Source of the DNA: Poecilobothrus nobilitatus
Taxonomy: Eukaryota; Arthropoda; Insecta; Diptera; Dolichopodidae
DNA: 64,000 bases
NCBI GenBank assembly: GCA_947095535.1
Contig: OX352773.1
Location: forward strand, 156,587,271-156,651,270
Reading direction: 5' to 3'
This document shows, piece after piece, positions 11,577-22,134 of this stretch (its first letter is position 1; the number at the start of each line of letters is the position of its first letter). Both the position numbers and the translations under genes were made by a program. The notes beneath the pieces are model-generated. The model made no database searches and was not told the origin of the DNA. It saw only the letters and a program-made list of their open reading frames with translations.

Positions 11577-11601
11577 TTTATTTATTTATTTATTTATTTG
11601 T
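11577..11601. repeat. (TTTA)n microsatellite
   Basis: About six tandem TTTA units are followed by 'ttgtc'. Simple-sequence tract. Confidence 0.9.
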
Positions 11602-11644
11602 CATTCTGTCACGCTTTTTATTATCTTCGTAATCTGTTAGCAAC

Positions 11645-13030
11645 ATTTATAAGTGTTGGAAAGTGTTATAACAGAGGAAAGTGTACAGGTTTCAAAAGTG
11701 GGGGTCATTATGTTCGAATCTAGTTCACATGCAACTTTTTTTTTTTTTAACCATCTATTCATCAACATTTTTTGAATAAAATATGTATATATTTTGTATA
11801 TATGAATTTGAGACTTAAATTTTTATCTCTAAATTCATGCATACAATACACACGCAATATATTTTTGATCTTTTCTCCTATAATAGTATATTTTTATGTA
11901 TGTTGCTAAAATATTTTGTTTACAACATTTGTTTAGTATTTAAATCAAAATATTTGCTGTCAACATTCTTTAATGCATGTTGAATATGCATGGTTAAAAA
12001 TGAAGATTTTATGTCCGTAATATGTTCATTAAATATTTAAGTGTTGTATAGTGCAGAGGAGAGCGTACAGGTTTTGAAAGTAAGAGTAATTTGGTTCGAA
12101 TCCAATTCGTGTAGGTAAATTTTTTTTTTTTTGTTAACTGTATTCATCAACATTTTTTTAATAAAATTTTATGTATAATATACATATATTATTTGATCTT
12201 TCCTCCTATAATAATTTAGTTCAATCAATCTTGATGTGCACATGTATTTTGTATTAGCATTTAGCAAAACACAAAATATATAGGTACAATATTTTTACGT
12301 TGCTAAATTATTTTGTTTTAAAACATTTGTTTAGGATTTAAATCAGAATATTTGTTGTCAACATTCTTTATTGCATATTGAATATGCATGTCGTTAAAAA
12401 TTAATGTTTTATGTGTTTTATTTAGGAACATTTTTTATCTATATTGTGTATATAGATATACAAATAAAATTTTATTCAAAATAATTCCAATTGCCAAATT
12501 CAAACTACATACATACATAATATTATTTTTGTACATAGTAAAAAATATAAAAAGTAAAGATCATTACAAAATTATGCTTTTGCGCATTACGCATTATGAT
12601 TTACAAACAAAATTTTGTCAACACAAAAAATTAAAACTACGTATGTAAATATTTACGTACGTATGTACATAATATTTATTTATTTATTTATATTCAGGTA
12701 CCGTGGTACATAATTGTGTGCCAGGTAGCTATAACCCCTGTTTCCTGGCAGGAATGTGGGGTGTACGTGATATAGTGATATATAAAGTATTTACATATTG
12801 CGATATATGAATATTTTTTTTTTTTATATTATAATTATTGTACCCAGCCGGGAATCGAACCCGAGACCTCTCATTTCCTTATGAATGAGAAGCGGTGCGT
12901 CAACCACTGCACCAATAGCTGGATACACATAATATTATGTTAAACTCATTTCCTAAATTATTTTGTTCCGCTCCATTTGTTTATAATTTAAATCAAGATG
13001 TCAACAATTTTTACTGCATGATCTTATTAA
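11645..13030 (+). repeat. ~382-398-bp tandem repeat with a tRNA-like head, interrupted by a SINE
   Basis: Units begin near 11650 and 12040. The B-box-like GTTCGAATC lies at 11712 and 12094 (382 bp apart), and 'caacattctt' at 11961 and 12359 (398 bp apart). A partial third unit resumes at about 12940 ('aaattattttgttcc', then 'tcaacaattttt' at 13001). The extra distance is explained by the SINE at 12670-12922. Each head reads like a tRNA 5' part (a 'gcagaggagagcgtacagg' type D arm) followed by GGTTCGAATCC or a variant and a T-run. It may be a SINE that was tandemly duplicated. Confidence 0.7.
12670..12922 (-). mobile_element. tRNA-derived SINE, type S3
   Basis: Minus strand, head at 12922-12843. 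The A box TGGTGCAGTGG (12904-12914) and B box GGTTCGATTCC (12851-12861) are exact matches to consensus. The head folds partly like a tRNA: CCAGC pairs with GCTGG as acceptor, GGTGC with GCACC as D stem, and the anticodon arm is an unusually long 9-bp stem (CTTCTCATT with AATGAGAGG). The body has a TGCCAGG...CCTGGCA hairpin and ends in repeated ATAA at 12677-12692. The long anticodon stem and attached body argue against a working tRNA gene. Confidence 0.78.
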
Positions 13031-14234
13031 GCGATTAAGTAGGTAGGTGTTCAAGGTTAGATGTTTGTTTGGATATACGGTATACTACTAATAGTATACT
13101 ACAGAAATATGCAGTAAAATACATTTATGTGCATATGTATATCATTTTCATACCTGTTAGAAATGTTGCTTCAACTAAAATTGGATTGTAATATTTATAA
13201 ATTATAATTACAGTATTTTGGTACATATTTTACCCTTCGAGGTAGTTTCATTATTTATGAGTTACTGGAATAAAAAATTTTTACTCTTTCTGTAATGGAA
13301 TCGATTTAACGTTTCTTAATTTACCTAAACATTTGGTATAAAATTGTAAAACGCAGAAACAATAATTAATGTATGTGTGAATAAAAAACATAGTACATAA
13401 TGTTCTTTTTCTAAACATTACTATCTAAACATAGTAATGTTTCCATAGTAATGTTCTCTCTCTTTAAATGGACAAAAATAAATATTATATTTAAAACTTT
13501 ATTTTTTTAAATTCATATTTAAAAATGTTTTCCTTAAAAAAATATATTTATACAAAATGCCTTTAACATTTTATAGTTCTTAAATCAAATAGGACTTTTA
13601 ACAAAACATACCAAAAGAAAAATTCAGCTCTTGATTTTCACATTTCAATGTAACTTTCGATAGATTAGATAGAAAATTTGAGATAAATTATAAAAAGAAT
13701 ATAAAAATAATAAGAAAAATAAAAATTAAATGAAAATGCTTTTAAAAACAAAAAAAAAATATTGTTTTTCTTTAAAAAAAAAAAAAAAAAAAAAATTAGA
13801 AACTTCCATCATAAATTCTAATTTTCTTTTATTAGTTATGTCGTTGTTATTTTATACTTTATTTAAAATATTTTTCTTTCCTTAACAACAATAAAAACAA
13901 CACAGAACTAGACACAAAGGAATTTTAACTCTTTTATTTTATTTTTTTTTGTTTTTATTGTTGTACTGATTCATTATCCTTATAATAATAAAAATATATT
14001 TATAACCCAAAGAACAGGTAAATTATATAATCATACAAAAATTTATAAAAACAAAAAAAAATAAAAATAAAAAATTCTATAAGGACCTTAATTTTTCCTT
14101 AATCAAAAAAGAAAAGAAAAATAAATAACAAGAAAAATTTAAGTCATTAACAAAAAATTGGAATTAAATATGAAATAAGAACTTACAAGTGACTAATTTA
14201 TAGATTTTCAGTAGATGGAATTTAAATCGAATAA
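13031..14234. other. A+T-rich stretch with hairpin and long A-run
   Basis: Holds a perfect 12-bp-arm hairpin at 13413-13442 (AAACATTACTAT, 6-nt loop, ATAGTAATGTTT) and a 22-bp A-run at 13774-13795. No gene recognised. Confidence 0.55.
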
Positions 14235-15469
14235 TTATACCCGTACGATAAGGATCGGGTATATTAAAATTGCTCGAAATAAGCTTCAAAGGTATGGATC
14301 GGATCAGAATTAAATTCTAAGTCGATTAAGCTTGGTCCGTCCGTCCGTCCGCCAGCATAAGATAACTCAAAAACTAAGAAAGCTAGAGTCTTGAAATTAA
14401 CACAAAATATTTTTACAACAATTTGCAGGTTCCCAATTTTATTTGGTTGAGATCCGACAAAAAGTTCGGGTAGCTAACGAACACTAACTTTTAGATCCCC
14501 ACATTTTGTTTTGAAATAGAGCCGTGAAATTTTAAATGCTGATAGATATCATAAAAATATTAATTTTATTTTTAACAACTTTTTGCCCCACCCGTTACGG
14601 AGCTACAGCTCCCCAAATTTCGAAAGAGCTCTATATTTAAATTGTTATAACATAAGTTGTATAATGTATATATTCAACTTGAAAAAGCCAAAAGATTACT
14701 GCTTTTATTAGCTTTAAAAGTATATATACAATAAATATATACTTGTGGCATACGGTTTCTTATTTTACCATTATACGAAACTCAAATTTTGCAAAATTCT
14801 TGATTCCTTCTAGCTTCCAAAAGGGTTAAGTTAGAAACTTTAATAAAATTTTGAGAGGTGTTAGGTCTTTGAAAATAAGTATAAGTGATTTCAGAAAATA
14901 TTGTTGTATCGCCCCCCGTTTCGGAGCTGTATGGGGTCAAAAACTAAAAAATTCCTTATTTTTAAACAGCTGTAACTTGAACACCTGTCCAAATTTTTTT
15001 TAAGTAATATATAAAAATTTTAAGCTCCAACATTATATTTTTATTTCTATTTATTTATATTTATATTTATATAATATTAGTATACACACTTATATAAGTC
15101 ATGTTTATTTACATATCAAATATGTAACTGATGAATGAATGATATATAATACATATTATGTATAGTCTGAATTATTATACATTTGCCGCTTAGTATTAAA
15201 TGGTAAATACTATAGCATATTTGGAAAAGTTTTGGATTGATAATCGTTATCTGGAAGGTTAGAATCTGCTGTTGAAGAATGTATAAACATATAGTTTGAA
15301 TATACATATGTACAATCCATAGTTCTAGAAATTATAAAATTCACCCAAATTATTTTAAAATACTAAAAAATTAACAAAATAATATGATAAACAGAGTGAC
15401 AGGCTATGAACGTACTAATGGTTCGTACGGGTATCTAAGAGTTGACAAAGGCAACTGTATTCCTCGTTT
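14235..15469 (+). mobile_element. HL-A element, diverged (copy A4)
   Basis: The subTIRs ATACCCGTACGA (14237-14248) and TCGTACGGGTAT (15423-15434) are exact 12-bp inverse copies. A GTCC tract lies at about 14337-14351. The core contains GGAGCTACAGCTCC (near 14599) and the HL-D-like phrase of 'gtaacttgaacacctgt'. The 3' hairpin AGTTG...CAACT (15440-15456) and terminus CCTCGTT (15462-15468) close it. It is ~350 bp shorter and more diverged than A1 and A2. Its 3' end directly abuts an HL-D element. Confidence 0.85.
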
Positions 15470-15785
15470 TTAGCACATTTCCAAAAAAATTTTGAAAAAA
15501 TGTGCCTATTAGTTTCATTCTGTCCGTCTGTCCGCCCGTCTGTTTATAAAACTTCTACACCGTTAAAGATAGAGAAAAAAAATTTTAACTAAGTGTAGGT
15601 CTCATAAAAAAAATAATTTTGTGGAACAACTTTTTCATATAGCCCCATCCATTATGGCCAAAAAACGTTTTTTCTTATTACATGAAAATTTCAAATTTTT
15701 GTGCAAGTCACAATTCTAAATAGTTTGTATTGTCTTTTGGAAATGTGCGCTTTTAAAAACCGTTGGTTTACATTCTACCTTTTTT
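15470..15785 (+). mobile_element. Minimal HL-D element (copy D2, 316 bp)
   Basis: Both subTIRs are perfect: GCACATTTCCAAAA (15473-15486) and TTTTGGAAATGTGC (15735-15748). A GTCC/GTCT tract follows the 5' hairpin, and the 3' hairpin AAACC-GTT-GGTTT is intact. The 477-bp-type core is gone, so only the two ends remain. It starts exactly where HL-A copy A4 stops. Confidence 0.87.
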
Positions 15786-16565
15786 ATTTGTTGGTTCAAT
15801 AAATTTCCAGAAATCAAAAGTTCAACAAATCCAGAACTAATCATTTTCTTATAATAAGTTCTAGTCAGAATGCCCATCATTAACGAGATATTCTAGTACT
15901 CTCTAAGAAAAATTGCGCTCAGTAAAGTGAAGTGAAATCTTAATTTAAAATGTTGCAACAATATGTAGAAAATTAAATATTTTGACGGCTATGATTATGT
16001 TTTTGCCTTAAAGTATTCAATATTTTTGATGAGTTTCTCAGATGCAGAAGAAACATTTTTTATGATTTTAATACTCGTACTTTCACTACCTACCAATTTT
16101 TTTAATTCAAAAATTAGGTAATTTGACCGGTGTATGCTTTATTATATTATTTTCTTTATTCTATATTACCTATTGTAGTAACTTTAAGCTTTGGATGGGG
16201 AGAACAAACCAAGAAAATTAAAAACAAATCGAAGATTGTTGATCTTTTAAGAGAGTTAGAAGAAGTTTCATAATAGGGACCGCGTCAGATGCCCGTATTT
16301 TATTTGACTGTATTTTTGCGAGTTGTCTGTATTATTATTTGATTGTATTTTTTGGAAACGGCAGCCACCACTTATTATTGATGTATGTGTTTTTAACATA
16401 TAATCAGGTAGAATTTTAGAGTAGGTTACAAATGAAATCCAGTACAACACAATACAGTACAATCAAATGAAATAGGTACACCCAAATAGTATAGTATATT
16501 CAAATGACATCAAGAGCATCAGGAGCAAATTACACACAGTTAAATTAAATATAGTTTTATTACAA
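15786..16565. other. A+T-rich stretch with low-complexity TGTATT/CAATACA sequence
   Basis: Positions 16290-16480 contain repeated 'tgtattt', 'acaatacagtacaatc' phrases that weakly recall 44400-44470. No gene or named element recognised. Confidence 0.45.
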
Positions 16566-16567
16566 AA

Positions 16568-16614
16568 CAAACAGGATATTACGTTCATACGGGTATCCCA
16601 GAGTTGACACAGTC
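16568..16614 (+). mobile_element. HL-B 3' terminal fragment
   Basis: A 47-bp piece matches the HL-B 3' end: 'aaacaggatatt', the subTIR GTTCATACGGGTAT and 'cccagagttgacacagtct'. It stops before the CCTCGTT terminus. It is a solo end with no 5' partner. Confidence 0.8.
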
Positions 16615-17730
16615 TAAAAATTTAATTTTGGTAGCTATGCCTCTGTAATATTAATGTAAAATTATTAATTTTATATAATAGTTATACATTTTATATAACA
16701 GTTATACATATTATACAAATTTTGATAAATTAAAATTTATATCTTAAATAATATTGTTTAGACGTTAGACCTGTTAATATCACATATATAGTTCAGGTGA
16801 ATTTTGTGAACTCATGTAATTGAAGTAAAGGAGGTTAATACATATAAAAAGTGTAGGTACCTATATTCTATTCTAAGAAGAGGATAATTTTTTTTTAAAA
16901 AGACTGATAATAGTCCTATTAATTTCAAAATAATTTTTGTTTATTTTTGTGTTGTTTTTTTTTCGTTTTTAATTAATTAGGATGTAATATGTAGAATTTC
17001 CGCTATATTTTTGTTTTTTGTCAAACAAAAAATGTTGTTTTTGTTTTTTTTTACTATTTATTTGTTCATATTTGCTTAAAGTTTAAATTTATCCACTTAA
17101 TATTATTTTTTTCTTTTTGCACTAATTTACATTTATTTTTGTTGGAGTTTATTCCCAAATGAATCTTTAAAATCCAGTATCCTTACAAAATGTCCGAGAA
17201 TTTTTAAAAATAATAAAAGATTTTTAATATTTTTTTTTTTTTTGTTCATTTTTATGACAATATTGTTTCTATTGTTGTTGTTAAATAATTAAGGATGATA
17301 TTAAAGTAAAAGGTTGAATATGTAAGTAGAGAAAGGATATAATGCAAGAGGAAGAAAAAAAACGAGGGAAGAGAGAGAAACAAAATAAAGAAGTGTTTAA
17401 AATAAAGCGAAATAAAAAAAACAAATTAATATTAACTTAAATTAACCGAACAGTTAGATTTCTTATTATGATACTGGCTTTTGTTTTAACTTTACGTTTT
17501 TTCATAATAATATAACAGTAAATTAATGGTAATTTTAATTTAAAAAACATATTATGTTGTTAGATGTAATTAACATGCCTATATGTGTATTATAAAAAGG
17601 GTTAATTTGGACAAGGTAAAGATTTTTAGTGTGTTATTGTAACGGAATTTTTGTAAATGTGTAAAAAATGGGATTTACATTTTTGTTTTGTCATTTTTTA
17701 CTGAAGAATTGGGATAATAAAAAATTTACC
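16615..17730. other. A+T-rich stretch, nothing recognised
   Basis: Abundant T-runs (for example near 17229-17241), with a purine-rich patch around 17325-17420. No coding signal or repeat family seen. Confidence 0.5.
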
Positions 17731-20700
17731 TTTTTATACCCGTATGAACTATGTTCAAGGGTATAATAAATTTGCCATTACGTTTGTGACACCTTAAAGG
17801 AGTCGAGCTAGATATAGTGTCAAAGATATGGATCGGCTCAGAATCGAATTCTGAGTCGATTAAGCCATGTACGTCCGTCCGTCCGTCCGTCCGTCCGTCC
17901 GTCCGCACGATAACTCAAAAAATAAAGGAGCTAGGGGGCTGAAATTTTTTTTACGTCACTTTTGCAAAATTGTTAGTTTTGCTATTTAAATCCAACATTT
18001 TCGGTCGGCGGGTTCGAGTAGCTGCCATACAACTTCTATCTTTATATAGAAATAACTCAGTATCTATTCCAGCTAGGTTTCTGAAATTTTGCAAATGATG
18101 ATCAAGTTTTATGGCAACAACTTCTGTAAAATTTGGTTGTGCTGGTGCAGCGGCTTCGGGTAGCTGCCATACAACTTCTCCGTTTAAATGAGAATAACAC
18201 AGTGTTTATTGAAGCTAGGAATCTGAAATTTAGTAAAGAGGTGTCGAGTTACATGCCAACAACTTTTGTAAAATTTGGTTGGTCTAGAGCAGCCGGTTCA
18301 GACTTCTTGCACCTCTTGGAACCTAATGAAGCTAGGCGTCTGAAATTTTGCAAATGATGATCAAGTTTTATGGCAACAACTTTTGTAAAATTTGGTTGTG
18401 GTGGTGCGGCGGGTTCGGGTAGCTGCCATACAACTTATCCGGTTAAATGAGAATAACTCAGTGTTTATTGAAGCTAGGAATCTGAAATTTAGTAAAGAAG
18501 TGTCGAGTTATATGCCAACAACTTTTGTAAAATTTGTGTGGCCTAGAACAGCCGGTTCAGGCTTCTTGCACCTCTTGGAAGTTAATAAAGCTAGGCGTCT
18601 AAAATCTTGCAAATGATGATCAAGTTTTATGGCAACAACTTCTACAAAATTTGGTTGTGCTGGTGCGACGGGTTCGGGTAGCTGCCATACAAAATCTCTT
18701 TTTAAATGAAAAGAACTCAGTGTCCGTCCGCACGATAACTCAAAAAATAGAGGAGCTAGGAGGCTGAACATTTTTTTACGTCACTTTTGTAAAATTGTTA
18801 GTTTTGCTATTTAACTCCAGCATTTTCTGTCCCCGGGTTCGGGTAGCTGCCATACAACTTCTTTCTTTAAATAGAAATAACCCAGTGTCTGTTCAATCTA
18901 GGTATCTGAAATTTTGCGAATGATGATCAAGTTTTATGGCAACAACTTCTACAAAATTTGGTTGTGGTGGTCCGACGGGTTCGGGTAGCTGCCATACAAA
19001 ATCTCTTTTTAAATGAAAAGAACTCAGTGTCCGTCCGCACGATAACTCAAAAAATAAAGGAGCTAGGAGGCTGAAATTTTTTTTACGTCACTCTTGCAAA
19101 ATTGTTAGTTTTGCAATTTAACTCCAGCATTTTCGGCCGCCGGGTTCGAGTAGCTGCCATACAACTTCTTTTTTTAAATAGAAATAACCCAGTGTCTGTT
19201 CAATCTAGGTATCTGAAATTTTGCAAATGATGATCAAGTTTTATGGCAACAACTTCTACAAAATTTGGTTGTGCTGGTGCGACGGGTTCGGGTAGCTGCC
19301 ATACAAAATCTCTTTTCAAATGAAAAGAACTCAGTGTCCGTCCGCACGATAACTCAAAAAATAGAGGAGCTAGGAGGCTGAAAATTTTTTTACGTCACTT
19401 TTGTTAAATTATTAGTTTTGCTATTTAACTCCAGCATTTTCTGTCCCCGGGTTCGGGTAGCTGCCATACAACTTCTTTCTTTAAATAGAAATAACCCAGT
19501 ATCTGTTCAATCTAGGTATCTGAAATTTTGCGAATGATGATCAAGTTTTATGGCAACAACTTCTACAAAATTTGGTTGTGGTGGTGCGACGGGTTCGGGT
19601 AGCTGCCATACAAAATCTCTTTTTAAATGAAAAGAACTCAGTGTCCGTCCGCACGATAACTCAAAAAATAAAGGAGCTAGGAGGCTGAAATTTTTTTTAC
19701 GTCACTCTTGCAAAATTGTTAGTTTTGCTATTTAACTCCAGCATTTTCGGCCGCCGGGTTCGAGTAGCTGCCATACAACTTCTTTCTTTAAATAGAAATA
19801 ACCCAGTGTCTGTTCAATCTAGGTATCTGAAATTTTGCAAATGATTATCAAGTTTTATGGCAACAACTTCTACAAAATTTGGTTGTGCTGGTGCGACGGG
19901 TTCGGGTAGCTGCCATACAAAATCTCTTTTTAAATGAAAAGAACTCAGTGTCCGTCCGCACGATAACTCAAAAAATAAAGGAGCTAGGAGGCTGAAATTT
20001 TTTTTACGTCACTCTTGCAAAATTGTTAGTTTTGCTATTTAACTCAAGCATTTTCGGCCGCCGGGTTCGAGTAGCTGCCATACAGCTTCTTTCTTTAAAT
20101 AGAAATAACCCAGTGTCTGTTCAATCTAGGTATCTGAAATTTTGCGAATGATGATCAAGTTTTATGGCAACAACTTCTGCAAAATTTGGTTGTGGTGGTG
20201 TGACGGGTTCGGGTAGCTGCCATACAAAATCTCTTTTTAAATGAAAAGAACTCAGTGTCCGTCCGCACGATAACTCAAAAAATAAAGGAGTTAGGAGGCT
20301 GCAATTTTTTTTACGTCACTTTTACAAAATTGTTAGTTTTGCTATTTAACTCCAGCATTTTCGGCCGCCGGGTTCGAGTAGCTGCCATACAACTTCTTTC
20401 TTTAAATGGAAATAACTCAGTGTCTATTAAATCTAGGTATCTGAAATTTTGCAAATGATGATCGAGTTTTATGGCAACAACTTCTGTAAAATTTTGTTGT
20501 GATGATATGACAGGTTCGGATAGTTGCCATACAACTTCTCTTTTTAAATGAAAATAACTCAGTGTCTATTGAATCTAGCTATCTGAAATTTAGTGAAAAA
20601 GTGTCGAGTTGCATGCCAAAAACTTTTGTAAAATTTGAATGGTCTAAAGCAGCCGGTTCAGGCTTTTTGCATTTCTTGGAACTTAATGAAGCTAGGCGCA

Positions 20701-20879
20701 ATAGATTCGGGTAGCTATCATACAACTCCACAATTTACATAAATATATCTCTGTAGTTCGGTACTAAAACTCTGAATGTTTTTAAAAGATGATCAAGTTT
20801 TATAGAAACAGGATATATTACGTTCATACGGGTATCCCAGAGTTGACACAGTCTACTCTACTGCACTCTTCCTCGTTTT
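17731..20879 (+). mobile_element. HL-B element, complete, expanded array (copy B2)
   Basis: A 3.15-kb element. It starts TTTTTATACCC, with subTIRs ATACCCGTATGAAC (17736-17749) and GTTCATACGGGTAT (20822-20835) and terminus CCTCGTT (20871-20877). The 5' hairpin pairs TATACCC with GGGTATA and also GAAC with GTTC inside. About seven GTCC units lie at 17874-17904. The core is one 259-type block (18100-18620) followed by six 307-bp units. Its sister B3 is nearly identical outside the array. The flanking sequences differ, so the two are separate insertions rather than a segmental duplication. Confidence 0.9.
18730..20571 (+). repeat. Six 307-bp tandem units inside HL-B2
   Basis: 'gcacgataac' starts at 18730, 19037, 19344, 19651, 19958 and 20265, so every interval is exactly 307 bp. 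A unit joins a piece of the element's own 5' region (GTCCGTCCGCACGATAACTC onward) to the ~142-bp core unit. Variants alternate: units 1 and 3 carry CTGTCCCCGGGTTCGGG, units 2 and 4 carry CGGCCGCCGGGTTCGAG. Units 1+2 and 3+4 therefore form two copies of a 614-bp higher-order repeat. Short open frames occur but none spans the array. Confidence 0.93.
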
Positions 20880-22130
20880 AAATGGCTTTAATCGTACCTA
20901 TTAATAATGGAAATATCTTAAAAAAAAGTTTATTTTTGAAGGTTCTTTATATGATATTAATAAAATTATTTTGTAAATATTTTCCTTTTTTTAATTTTAT
21001 AAAAATTAAAAGAATTTAAAAATACTTTTCTGATATTTTTGTTAAATAACAGATTCATTGTTTTATGCTGTTAAAGACATAAGAGTCTTAAATCTGAATA
21101 CAATATGACGTTATCATTTTAAATAGCTACCTATTCATAATATTTTATTTGATGTTAAACGATTTTTTTTTTCGAATACTTTATAGAATTTCTTTCAAGG
21201 TATATTTATTTGAACCTCGTTCTCTTGAATAAGAAAATTTAATTGAATTAATGACATTAATTTTAAAATGTTTGGATGTCAAGCAGAGGGAAATAACAAA
21301 AGATTTTAAAATATGCAAAACATTGTCCCAGGATCGGTTTTCAAGTTTATAAGGATGTTCAGAGTTTTCAGCTTGGTTAAAAAAATATACATATAATATT
21401 AACATAATATTATTTCAATATGACAAAGCGAATGTATTTATGTATTTTTAACACATCATATCCCCACTAAAACAATTAAATAGTATTATACTTAGGTATT
21501 ATATTATATCCTATCATATCGGTAATTTCCTCATAGGTAATTTAACATAAACTTGTACTTCAATATAATTTGAAAAAATTAAATATTAACTTTAATATCT
21601 CCAAAATTCATTAATGATTAAAAATATAATAAAGAAATTATAATAATATAAATTAGGTATAACGGAGAACTTGGGAAACATACAACAATTCGATAAATAA
21701 CTTTAGTTTGAACCATTTCGAAATATCTAATTACTGAACTATAGGTACTCATGTTATCGAGTTACACAATTTGTAGGACAGAATTTGGAACTGTATGTAA
21801 AACAGTTAAAACTTAAATAATATAAAAAAGGGCTAGAGAAGCTTAAAAAAATTTAAAGTAAAGAAAAAAATTATTGTATGCGAATGCGAATCTGGTCACA
21901 AAATCAGACTTCAAATAATTTGGTTATCAAAGGTTTAAAAAGTGGAAATCTCAACTACTTCAAATGTTTTATTGTTTAAATATATGTGCATAAAAAATTA
22001 TTGGGAAGGATTTTTGAATTGGTTACAAAATCAGGTTTTTAATAATTTATTTATCGGGATTAAAAATGTAGACTTTTCGTACCAAACCTATAGACAATAT
22101 TAATCTTGAAATAAATTAATGACCTGTTGA
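20880..22130. other. A+T-rich stretch, includes two 'ggttacaaaatcag' repeat units
   Basis: Positions 21890-22030 contain 'ggtcacaaaatcagac' and 'ggttacaaaatcaggt' about 125 bp apart, related to 43885-44530. The remainder is unremarkable A+T-rich DNA. Confidence 0.5.
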
Positions 22131-22134
22131 AATA

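Noticed and set aside
12843..12922. Functional tRNA gene
   Set aside because: Extended anticodon stem, a SINE body and an ATAA tail; better read as a SINE head.
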